DNA of 43,080 bases, from assembly GCA_025459355.1 (NCBI GenBank), contig JALOQS010000035.1:1-43080 (forward strand), in the 5' to 3' direction. Shown piece after piece: positions 1-8,282 of this stretch. Under the pieces are notes generated by a model, which was given only the letters and a program-made list of their open reading frames with translations, did not search any database and was not told the DNA's origin. The position numbers were made by a program, and so were the translations under genes. Each line of letters opens with the position of its first letter. The first letter of the stretch is position 1. The stretch is from Pirellula sp. (GTDB lineage: Bacteria > Planctomycetota > Planctomycetia > Pirellulales > Pirellulaceae).

Positions 1-1
1 A

Positions 2-136
2 GATTTACTGCGAACTCTTCGCATATTGAAATTGTTCGACGTTGCTGTCGACCAGAACGGCAATAGAATAGAGCCTCCTCCACATATGATTGAGGCCGAA
101 AAGCAAGCAGCCCGGACGTTCGCTAGCCGAAGCTAG
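2..136 (+). CDS. C-terminal fragment of an unidentified protein (start lies upstream of window)
   Basis: Frame 2 is open from the window edge to TAG at 134-136: DLLRTLRILKLFDVAVDQNGNRIEPPPHMIEAEKQAARTFASRS*. Same strand as the following operon. Confidence 0.45.
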   Translation, partial: DLLRTLRILKLFDVAVDQNGNRIEPPPHMIEAEKQAARTFASRS

Positions 137-205
137 TCGAATCGAAGCCCGGTTCTGGTTTGTTTTTTGATTCGGTCCGTTTTTCGATAGACAGGAATGG
201 TTGTA

Positions 206-1489
206 ATGCGTCGACGAGTTGTCGTTACTGGTATTGGGATGATCAACCCTCTAGGGCACGACGTTGAAACCGTTTGGAATGCTCTCAAGGAAAGCAAGAG
301 TGGGGTGGGCCCCATTTCTATTTTTGATGCCGCAGGCTACCCCACAACCATTGCGGCAGAAGTGAAAAATTGGAACGTCAGCCTTTGTGGCGAAAACCCC
401 GAAGAATGGAAGCATCGCGGACGGCACACACGATTTGCAATCGGCGCCGCCCATCAAGCGGTTAAGCAATCCGGCATTTTAGACTCGGGGCTCGATCCTC
501 GTCGACTCGGGGTCTACATGGGTGCGGGTGAAGGCAATCAAGACTTTGTCAACTTCACCACGATGATGGCCGCTGCCGTTCGTGAAGGAGATTTTGACTT
601 GGCTGCGTTTCTGCGTAAGGGACGCGAGGTTCTCGATGTTAACGCAGAACTCGAACAAGAGCCCAACATGCCATCAGCCCACTTGGCTGCATTGTTCCAT
701 GCCCAAGGCCCCAATTCGAATTGTTTGACCGCGTGTGCTGCCAGCAGCCAAGCGGTCGGTGAAGCCACCGAGTTGATTCGTGCGGGAGATGCCGATGCGA
801 TGATCGCTGGGGGCGCTCACAGCATGATTCATCCATTCGGTTTAACAGGATTTAGTTTGTTAACCACCTTGTCCCAGCGAAACGGCGATCCGACTCGGGC
901 GTCCCGGCCATTCGATAAAGATCGTGATGGATTCGTTCTTGGTGAAGGAGCGGGGATTGTGATTCTCGAAGAGTACGAACATGCTCGCAAGCGAGGGGCG
1001 GCTATATTGGCCGAAGTGCTCGGTTATGGCAGCACGGCCGACGCGTATCGGATCACCGATATTCATCCTGAGGGGCGAGGGGCCATTGGTTGTATGCGTC
1101 ATGCGATCGCTGACGCCAAGCTCAACATAGAGGACATCGGTTACGTCAATGCCCACGGCACCTCAACATCAGTCAACGATCGAACCGAAACTCTGGCGTG
1201 CAAAGGCGTGTTCGGAGATTTGGCCAGATCGATTCCCGTCTCTAGCACAAAGAGCATGATGGGGCATTTGATCGCTGCGGCTGGCGTGACGGAAATGATT
1301 GTTTGCATGTTGGCCATTCGAGATGGCGTGCTTCCTCCCACGATCAACCAAGAGACTCCAGACCCAGACTGCGATCTAGATTACATTCCGAATGTTGCAC
1401 GGCCGTCCAAGATAAAAGTTGCACTTAATAACAGTTTCGGGTTCGGAGGCCAAAACGTAACGTTGGCTGTTGGCCAGCTTCGTAACTAA
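206..1489 (+). CDS. fabF: Beta-ketoacyl-ACP synthase II-like (KS, FabF family)
   Basis: RRRVVVTGIGMINPLG N-terminus; catalytic Cys in CLTACAASSQAVGEA, His in NAHGTST and His in GHLIAAAGVTE; GFGGQNVTLA C-terminus. ATG at 206 has AGGA about 8 nt upstream, so it is preferred over 197. Confidence 0.93.
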   Translation: MRRRVVVTGIGMINPLGHDVETVWNALKESKSGVGPISIFDAAGYPTTIAAEVKNWNVSLCGENPEEWKHRGRHTRFAIGAAHQAVKQSGILDSGLDPRRLGVYMGAGEGNQDFVNFTTMMAAAVREGDFDLAAFLRKGREVLDVNAELEQEPNMPSAHLAALFHAQGPNSNCLTACAASSQAVGEATELIRAGDADAMIAGGAHSMIHPFGLTGFSLLTTLSQRNGDPTRASRPFDKDRDGFVLGEGAGIVILEEYEHARKRGAAILAEVLGYGSTADAYRITDIHPEGRGAIGCMRHAIADAKLNIEDIGYVNAHGTSTSVNDRTETLACKGVFGDLARSIPVSSTKSMMGHLIAAAGVTEMIVCMLAIRDGVLPPTINQETPDPDCDLDYIPNVARPSKIKVALNNSFGFGGQNVTLAVGQLRN

Positions 1490-1503
1490 AGGTTTCCCAT
1501 TCC

Positions 1504-1905
1504 ATGCATACGATTAGTGACGCAACTCTCCTAGCTTACATCGAAGAGTCTTTGCCGTTGGAGCAAATGACCAACCTCGAGGTGATGCTTCGTCAGAACG
1601 GAGACTTGCAATCAAGGCTTAGGGAACTGATCGCCAAGCGTGAGAGTGGGGTCCATTCCATCGGTGATATTTGGCGTCGTCATAGAATCAGCTGTCCCAC
1701 TCGCGAAGAGTTGGGAAGCTATCTGCTCGGAGCGATGACGGACGAAAAGAGAGACTATATTAAGTTCCATATAGAAGAGATTGGTTGTCGATATTGCCAG
1801 TCCAATTTGTCCGACCTATCGGATAGCCACCACAAAGAAGCGGTTTCCGCTCGGCGCAAGAAATATTTTCAAAGCAGTGTCGGTCGATTAAAGACCGAGG
1901 GGTAA
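1504..1905 (+). CDS. Small conserved protein with a C-terminal His/Cys cluster (zinc-finger/anti-sigma-like)
   Basis: 133 aa ORF, 14 bp after fabF; contains CPTREELGSYLLGAMTDEKRDYIKFHIEEIGCRYCQ (HxxxxxCxxC). Confidence 0.6.
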   Translation: MHTISDATLLAYIEESLPLEQMTNLEVMLRQNGDLQSRLRELIAKRESGVHSIGDIWRRHRISCPTREELGSYLLGAMTDEKRDYIKFHIEEIGCRYCQSNLSDLSDSHHKEAVSARRKKYFQSSVGRLKTEG

Positions 1906-1914
1906 GACATCAAG

Positions 1915-2271
1915 ATGCGGGTTGGAGTCATCATTACACTTTTAGCCGGAAAGAAATTCGGCTTTATTCGTAGCGACCATTTTCGGGATGATGTCTTCTT
2001 TCATCAATCCGTTCTCAAGGGGCTACAGTTTCGAAATCTGGAGGTTGGCACTCCGGTTGAGTTCGAGATCAATGAGATTCTGCGAATGGATGAACAGAAA
2101 CTGGAAGCGACTGTCGTGCAGACTCCCGCTCGCCCATTGTCCAAATCGCTGGATGAGAATCCACAGCGCGAGATATTGGCGGCACACCATCCTCGTGCAC
2201 GCCAACGAAAGCCGACGTGGCGAGAGAAAGAAAACAAAACGCCTGATCAAAGTTCGGAGAATCCTGAATGA
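1915..2271 (+). CDS. Cold-shock-domain-like nucleic-acid-binding protein
   Basis: GVIITLLAGKKFGFIRSDHFRDDVFFHQSVL resembles CSD RNP1/RNP2 (K-G-F-G-F-I / D-V-F-x-H); basic C-terminal tail. Confidence 0.75.
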   Translation: MRVGVIITLLAGKKFGFIRSDHFRDDVFFHQSVLKGLQFRNLEVGTPVEFEINEILRMDEQKLEATVVQTPARPLSKSLDENPQREILAAHHPRARQRKPTWREKENKTPDQSSENPE

Positions 2272-3290
2272 TACGCGTGGGGTTAGTCGGTGTTGGGTTC
2301 ATGGGCTGGATTCATCATCTGGCTTACCAACGTAGTAACAAAGCAAGTATGGTGGCGTTTTGTTCCCGAGATGCAGCCAAGCGTTCCGGCGACTGGCGTT
2401 CGATCAAAGGGAATTTTGGTCCGCCCGGCGAACAAATCTCGCTCGATGGCCTATCCGTCTTCGAAACGTATGAAGACATGCTAAAGTCGGCCAACATTGA
2501 TGTGGTCGATATTTGTTTGCCTCCCCATTTGCATACCGAAGCTGCCATTCAAGCCATCGAGTGTGGCAAAGATGTCTTTATTGAAAAGCCGATGGCTCTC
2601 ACGGGAGATGACTGTCGCAGGGTGCTCCATGCGGCCAAGGCCAACAATCGGCTCGTTATGGTAGCACACGTTTTGCCGTACATGGGCGCCTTTGCGTATG
2701 CCACCAGGTTGGTTCAGCAGGGTGTTTATGGAAAGCCGATCGGTGGTTACTTTAAGCGTGTGATTTCGAATCCTACGTGGATCTCGGATTTCTTTGAACC
2801 CGACCGAGTGGGTGGACCGTTGGTCGATCTTCACGTGCATGATTTGCACTGGATCCAATTGCTTTTCGGAACTCCGACGAGCGTTGATGTGGTTGGTCGC
2901 ATGAGAGGCCGAGTTGCAGAGTACGTGCATGTTTTGCATCGATTTGCAGATCCAGGAATTTGCGTGTCGAGTAGTTCCGGGGTTATCGATGCGCCCGGAC
3001 GCCCCTTTACTCACGGGTTTGAACTGCACCTCGAACACGCGTTGCTCCAGCACGAGTTTGCGGCCTATTCGAATGGATCGGAATCGATGAGTTTGCGTAT
3101 TGCGACTCGTTCGGGGGAGGTGCTAATACCGGAGCTACCCGCGGCCGACGAGGTGGATGCTTTTCGCGAAGAAATCGACGACATGGCGGACAGTGTGAAA
3201 TCGCGTCAGATTGCACCACGATTGGACGGTACGCTGGCGTGCCAAGCGGTCGAGTTGGCTCTTACCATTCAATCGCAATTGGTGTCTTAA
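2268..3290 (+). CDS. Gfo/Idh/MocA-family NAD(P)-dependent oxidoreductase
   Basis: MIRVGLVGVGFMGWIHHLAY Rossmann motif, DICLPPHLHTEAAIQAIECGKDVFIEKPMAL (EKP motif). Start overlaps the previous stop (ATGA). Confidence 0.93.
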   Translation: MIRVGLVGVGFMGWIHHLAYQRSNKASMVAFCSRDAAKRSGDWRSIKGNFGPPGEQISLDGLSVFETYEDMLKSANIDVVDICLPPHLHTEAAIQAIECGKDVFIEKPMALTGDDCRRVLHAAKANNRLVMVAHVLPYMGAFAYATRLVQQGVYGKPIGGYFKRVISNPTWISDFFEPDRVGGPLVDLHVHDLHWIQLLFGTPTSVDVVGRMRGRVAEYVHVLHRFADPGICVSSSSGVIDAPGRPFTHGFELHLEHALLQHEFAAYSNGSESMSLRIATRSGEVLIPELPAADEVDAFREEIDDMADSVKSRQIAPRLDGTLACQAVELALTIQSQLVS

Positions 3291-4597
3291 TGAATCACGC
3301 GACGCAAGCGAGGTGGCTGTTCTGTGTCACGATGATCGGCTTCCTGTTTGCGTTGATTCTTTCGAGTGAGAACTGCCAATCTCAATCCCTATCGGAGCAG
3401 GGCTTTCAGCAGATCAAATCGGAACATATGACCTTGGTTACCGATCTGGAACTCAATAGCGAGCTTCGCAATTGGCCCGTTTATCTCGATCAAGCGATAG
3501 AGCAATGGAAGCAGATCTTTAAGCCTGAACCAAGCAAGCTTCTGCGTCTGCACGCAACGGTTTATCTGGTTGGCGATCGCACAAAGTGGAATGGGACAGG
3601 GCTTTTGAACGAGGTTCCGTTCCTTCAAGACGGATTTCAACTGGGCAACAAGCTTTATGTCGTCGAGCAACCATCGGAGTTTTATCGTCGGATGTTGTTT
3701 CTTCATGAGGCCACGCACTGGATCATGTACGAATGGCTTGGCGGTGCTGGTTCTCCTTGGCTCATGGAGGGAATGGCCGATTATCTCAGTACCCATCAGC
3801 TTCAAAACGATCGAGTTTCGCTAGGCTATTTTCCCGTTGTTGCCGAAGAGGTTCCATCGTGGGGTCGGATTTTGCAAGTGCAGAACTCCATGCAACAGAA
3901 TACTGCACCGAGGCTTTCAGACATCCTCGCCTTTTCCGACATGAGACAGCGTCGGATGGATCGATATTGCTGGAGTTGGGCGGCGGTCTATTTTTTCGAT
4001 CATCATCCCGAACATGGTGAAGATTTTCGTGCGCTGTATCGAGGCCAATTAGATTACTCGTTGGCCGCATCCAAACAGCTAAAAGACTTACTCGCGGATG
4101 ACTGGAATAAGATTTCGATTCAATGGCGTTGTTTCTTGGACGATTTAGAATTCGGGTATTCTCCTCGACTGATGCTCCGTTGGGGGGATGCCAATTTGGA
4201 AACACTGAAATCGGATCAAGTTCGTCGGGTTTCGATTCAGGCGGATCGCGGTTGGCAGTCGACTGGTGTAGTGCTGGAGCCTGGAGACAAGGTTAGTATA
4301 AACGCGTCGGGGTCTGTCAAAGTCATGCGATTCTCAAACGGTGAGTCGTGGCTGGCAACACCGAAAGGTATTTCTGTTGAATATCACCGTGGCAACAAAC
4401 TCGGAGCTTTGATCGGTGTGTTAGCACCTTTGGATGTTGAGCAGCCTAGCGAAGTTTGGAGTCGTGTGCTGGTAGGATCACAGGGGGAATTTCAAGCGAC
4501 ACAGAGAAGCTGTTTGTTGTTGCGAGTGAACGATTCCGTTGCGGGCGTTAGCGACAACTCAGGTGAGTTTGCGATTGAACTAACAACCGCACGGTAG
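3290..4597 (+). CDS. Secreted HExxH metallopeptidase-like protein (DUF1570-like)
   Basis: N-terminal hydrophobic segment; HEATHWIMYEWLGGAGSPWLMEGMADYL (HExxH plus downstream E). Start inferred at 3290 (TAATG overlap with previous gene) rather than the track start 3239. Confidence 0.7.
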   Translation: MNHATQARWLFCVTMIGFLFALILSSENCQSQSLSEQGFQQIKSEHMTLVTDLELNSELRNWPVYLDQAIEQWKQIFKPEPSKLLRLHATVYLVGDRTKWNGTGLLNEVPFLQDGFQLGNKLYVVEQPSEFYRRMLFLHEATHWIMYEWLGGAGSPWLMEGMADYLSTHQLQNDRVSLGYFPVVAEEVPSWGRILQVQNSMQQNTAPRLSDILAFSDMRQRRMDRYCWSWAAVYFFDHHPEHGEDFRALYRGQLDYSLAASKQLKDLLADDWNKISIQWRCFLDDLEFGYSPRLMLRWGDANLETLKSDQVRRVSIQADRGWQSTGVVLEPGDKVSINASGSVKVMRFSNGESWLATPKGISVEYHRGNKLGALIGVLAPLDVEQPSEVWSRVLVGSQGEFQATQRSCLLLRVNDSVAGVSDNSGEFAIELTTAR

Positions 4598-4610
4598 ATG
4601 ATCCCCCCGG

Positions 4611-4638
4611 CCGTAGCGAGCGAGAATCGTCTCTACGG
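4611..4638. terminator. Candidate hairpin between convergent genes
   Basis: CCGTAG...CTACGG 6-bp outer stem with inner CGA/TCG, between the stops of the + gene (4597) and the - gene (4676). No strong T-run. Confidence 0.35.
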
Positions 4639-4675
4639 CGATGAAGTTATTGATCAATCAAAAACCATCTGCGAG

Positions 4676-4996
4676 TTACCGTGCTTCTTCGAGCCGACCG
4701 AGAGTAGAGTCGATTTGCGATCGCATCTTATCAATTGCACTTCGAAGCGATGACATAACCTCTGAAGTGTTTGCGGTGACTGCGAGGGGGTTCATTCCGT
4801 TCATGCGGACTTCGAGTACGCATCTCTTGTCGTTTCCGTAGGATTTTGCAGAGCTGTTTTCATCGTTAAAGTGAACTTCGATGCGCGTAATCCGGTCGTC
4901 GAATCGTCGAAATCGTTCGCGAAGGAGTTCCGCGACTTTTTCGTTAAACGCATCGGAAGCATTGATGTGATTGTCCGTGTTGATCAAGATCTGCAT
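4676..4996 (-). CDS. hpf: Short ribosome hibernation promoting factor / RaiA family
   Basis: MQILINTDNHINASDAFNEKVAELLRERFRRFDDRITRIEVHFNDENSS, typical HPF/RaiA fold pattern; no C-terminal long-HPF domain. Confidence 0.8.
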   Translation of the reverse strand: MQILINTDNHINASDAFNEKVAELLRERFRRFDDRITRIEVHFNDENSSAKSYGNDKRCVLEVRMNGMNPLAVTANTSEVMSSLRSAIDKMRSQIDSTLGRLEEAR

Positions 4997-5311
4997 GATT
5001 GTGCTTTCTGAGAATGGGAGGGAACTCGTTCACACTAAGAGATACTACGAATGAGCTCGGTGAGGGTTCGTTTACTCTCGGAGACAGGACACCCGGGCCG
5101 AGCTGACTGCATTTTTTGTGCCTAAATGGGTGGGTTTCCGATTGAAATTAGGAAATGGCGGTTGGATTGCCGTTGGGAATATTGAGGCATGGAATTAAAC
5201 TTTGGCGACATCGAGTCGGTTGCCAAGCAGTGGTCGGCCGCTAAACAGACACCATACGGTTTCTCCAACCAAAAATTTTGCATAAGGCACGACGATCGCG
5301 TCGCATCGGAT

Positions 5312-6034
5312 ATGGCTAGCAAGGACTTTGATATTGAACAGCTCGCGGATTACCTCCACTTGACCGTGGGGCAGGTGACCAAGATGGCGACGCGGGGAAA
5401 GATTCCCTCTCGACGTGTTAACGGCGAATTGAAGTTTTCCGAAGCGGAAATCCATCATTGGTTAGAGGAACAAATCGGCGTAAGCGATGCTGATGAGTTG
5501 GAACGCATGGAGCGTGTCTTGCAAAAGAACGTTGATGTCAATTCGGATGATCGTGCTATGTTGGTCGACTTTATGTCACCGTATGCAGTTTCCATACCGC
5601 TCAATGTGCGAACTCGAAACTCGGTGATTCGAGAAATGTGTGCATTGGCTGCGAACACGGGTTTGCTCTGGGATGCAGCAGCCATGAGCGAAGCGGTGCT
5701 TGCTCGGGAAGATTTGCATCCCACGGCACTTGAAAATGGGGTGGCGTTGTTACACCCACGTCGACCGCAGTCGTCGATTCTTTCCGAACCATTGGTTGCA
5801 CTGGGGATTTCGCCGCAGCCAATTCCTTTTGGAAATACATCGGGGCATTTGACGGATGTTTTCTTTTTGATTTGTTCGACGGATGATCGCGTTCATTTGC
5901 GAATATTGGCTCGATTGGCTAGGCTCGTAACGGACGAAGTGTTTTTGACCATGTTGCGTTCATCGACCTCGAGCCAAGATGCATTGGACTTGATACGCAC
6001 CACGGAATTGGAACTAACTCAAGCCGCAAGATAA
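5312..6034 (+). CDS. Excisionase-type HTH fused to PTS EIIA type-2 (Ntr-like) domain
   Basis: DIEQLADYLHLTVGQVTKMATRGKIPSRRVNGELKFSEAEIHHWL (MerR/excisionase-type HTH), then EIIA with conserved phospho-His context NGVALLHPR. Start at 5312 (MASKDF) preferred over 5189. Confidence 0.82.
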   Translation: MASKDFDIEQLADYLHLTVGQVTKMATRGKIPSRRVNGELKFSEAEIHHWLEEQIGVSDADELERMERVLQKNVDVNSDDRAMLVDFMSPYAVSIPLNVRTRNSVIREMCALAANTGLLWDAAAMSEAVLAREDLHPTALENGVALLHPRRPQSSILSEPLVALGISPQPIPFGNTSGHLTDVFFLICSTDDRVHLRILARLARLVTDEVFLTMLRSSTSSQDALDLIRTTELELTQAAR

Positions 6035-6046
6035 AGGTGCGAGAGG

Positions 6047-6949
6047 ATGGCAGCTATCCAGCGACGCATTGGGTGGGTTGGTCCGCAGAACAAGTGTTGG
6101 GCTTGGATATTAGATCGATTGCCAGCGGTTGATCATCTGAGTTCGCTCAAGGATTGGAAGCTGGAGTCAGCTGACGATTTATTGATGGTGGCTTTAGAAA
6201 GCCGCCTTGCACCGGAGTGGGACGAAATCTCCGCAGCACTGCCGACTTCTTTAAGCGTGGAAGCTGGCTTATCAAGTCAACTGAAAAAGAGTCGCAAAAA
6301 GAATGACGCCATCTCTTCCTCTCTGGACTCCAGCGTCTGCGTGTTATTGGGGGAGCCATGGGTTGGCCACCGTCGCACTCAGCCGATACCAGAGTCTTTA
6401 AATACGTTTTACTGGTACGAACTATACGATCGGTTGTTACCGAGTTTGGATCTGGGGATCGGTCGGACGGATGTTCATTCCCCAGAAAAAGGGCAGAGGA
6501 TCGCGCGTTGGCATTCCGTTGCTGAGAAGTTGGCTCAGATCGAGGTGTCGGGAAAGAGAGTGCTCGTCGTCGCCGATTCTAGTACGACGCACTCGATGTG
6601 GTGTGAGAGTTTTGAAAATCGATATGCTTCGGTTCTAGGGGTTGATTCCGAGCAATTGCATCGCTTTAGGTTTCAGCCTCATATGGTTCTTATCGATCAT
6701 GAAGCTGGACCACCCATGGCAGACGAACACGCGAGCGAGCGACACTGCCAACGCGTGCTCGATACGTTACAACACGTTCGCAATCGATTCCCCGAGGCGA
6801 TGACAGTCGTTGCAAGTGGTTTTCCACGTTGGGTTGATTGGGAGCGATGGTCGCTGGGCGGCGCAGATGTTCTGGTCCCTAAGCCTGGTTGTTTGCTAGG
6901 TTTAGCGTGGGGCATCCACCGTTGGGAACAAATGCAATTAGCGGAATAG
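6047..6949 (+). CDS. Conserved hypothetical protein, possible degenerate receiver-like C-terminus
   Basis: Long ORF 13 bp after the EIIA gene; ends GGADVLVPKPGCLLGLAWGI. Family not identified. Confidence 0.65.
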   Translation: MAAIQRRIGWVGPQNKCWAWILDRLPAVDHLSSLKDWKLESADDLLMVALESRLAPEWDEISAALPTSLSVEAGLSSQLKKSRKKNDAISSSLDSSVCVLLGEPWVGHRRTQPIPESLNTFYWYELYDRLLPSLDLGIGRTDVHSPEKGQRIARWHSVAEKLAQIEVSGKRVLVVADSSTTHSMWCESFENRYASVLGVDSEQLHRFRFQPHMVLIDHEAGPPMADEHASERHCQRVLDTLQHVRNRFPEAMTVVASGFPRWVDWERWSLGGADVLVPKPGCLLGLAWGIHRWEQMQLAE

Positions 6950-8242
6950 CTCTGGAATGACCTCGCCATCGCGTACCAGCGTGATAGGTCGGCCCGTTTC
7001 GGTTTGGAATTCTTGTTTAGGATCGATTCCCAGGTTGTGGTAAAAAGAGGCCGCCACATCGTCTGGTTTGTAGCCATCGTTTAGAGGGCCTGATCCGGTT
7101 GCGTCACTTTCTCCTAGCACGCGGCCGCCGCCGATTTTGCCACCCGCAAGAATCATAAACATGCATCTAGGATAATGATCGCGGCCACCCAGGGTTGCAC
7201 GCGTGTTGATTTTAGGTGTACGTCCGAATTCACCTGTAACCATCACAGCTGTCGATGACAATAGTCCCTTTTGGTCTAAGCCATTGAGCAAAGACGAAAG
7301 ACCGCCATCTAGCTTTGGTAGCTGTTTGGTCGAAAGAGCGTTAAAGATATCGGTGTGATTATCCCAGCCTCCCAAAGACAGCGAAACGAAACGGACGCCG
7401 GATTCGATCAACCTGATGGCCAGTAAACAGCTTTGTTCAAAGGGATCGCTGCCGAATTGTTCCGCAAACTTGGGAGACTCCTTCGAAATATCGAAAGCCA
7501 ATCTAGCACGCTCGCTGGTAATCATAGAAAAGGCCTTTTGCGAAAACCGGTCGAGGCCTGCTAGCAACTGATCTTTACCGTTTAGCGAATCGAATGTTTT
7601 ATCTAATTGGGTCAGTAGATTCTGACGCCGATCGATCTGATCAACCGTGACGCCGGCCCCCAATGAGATGCCCCGCACATTAAACGGTCGATTGGGTTGC
7701 GGTTGGGCTGCGGTGTTCATGGGACCGTATTCGATCCCAAGAAATCCAGCTCGTTGGCCGCCATTGGGAATTGCAACGAAGGGAGGAATGTCTGGGTCGA
7801 CTGGGCGTTCTTTTGTTACCACAGCGCCGTATCCAGGGTATTCCAACGAGGCTATGGGGCGGCTGCCCGTGTTGACGTACTCGCTACCGAGTCGATGGGC
7901 TGCCAAGGTATGCGACACACCTCGAATGAGTGTGTATTTATCGAAACAAGCTGCCAGTTTCGGAAGCCGATCTGAAATGCGAACTCCGGCAACATTAGTG
8001 GCCACCGTCCCAAAGTCCCCACGAATCTCCGGTGCAGCATCTGGTTTTGGATCAAAGGTGTCGATGTGGGAGGGGCCGCCATTCAGGTCAATGAAGATGC
8101 CTGATGTAGCCGCTCCCTCTTTCACCATACCAGCGTTGGCCATTTTGTAATAGTTCGCCAACGTCAACCCACCCGTGGCGAGTCCACCCATTCGAAGAAA
8201 ATCTCGTCGACGTGTTCCGTCGCAGTTCCTGTAGTTGCTCAT
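6938..8242 (-). CDS. DUF1501 family protein with Tat-like signal
   Basis: RRRDFLRMGGLATGGLTLANYY Tat-like leader; GGPSHIDTFDPKPDAAPEIRG, LSLGGWDNHTD, VMVTGEFGRTPKIN typical of DUF1501. Confidence 0.95.
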   Translation of the reverse strand: MSNYRNCDGTRRRDFLRMGGLATGGLTLANYYKMANAGMVKEGAATSGIFIDLNGGPSHIDTFDPKPDAAPEIRGDFGTVATNVAGVRISDRLPKLAACFDKYTLIRGVSHTLAAHRLGSEYVNTGSRPIASLEYPGYGAVVTKERPVDPDIPPFVAIPNGGQRAGFLGIEYGPMNTAAQPQPNRPFNVRGISLGAGVTVDQIDRRQNLLTQLDKTFDSLNGKDQLLAGLDRFSQKAFSMITSERARLAFDISKESPKFAEQFGSDPFEQSCLLAIRLIESGVRFVSLSLGGWDNHTDIFNALSTKQLPKLDGGLSSLLNGLDQKGLLSSTAVMVTGEFGRTPKINTRATLGGRDHYPRCMFMILAGGKIGGGRVLGESDATGSGPLNDGYKPDDVAASFYHNLGIDPKQEFQTETGRPITLVRDGEVIPELFR

Positions 8243-8282
8243 AGCCGCTCCTGTCGTCGTGTTACGTTAGCTTGAGAGGGGA

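Noticed and set aside
2481-3053. 190-aa minus-strand ORF
   Set aside because: Fully antisense to the Gfo/Idh/MocA gene; no recognisable motif.
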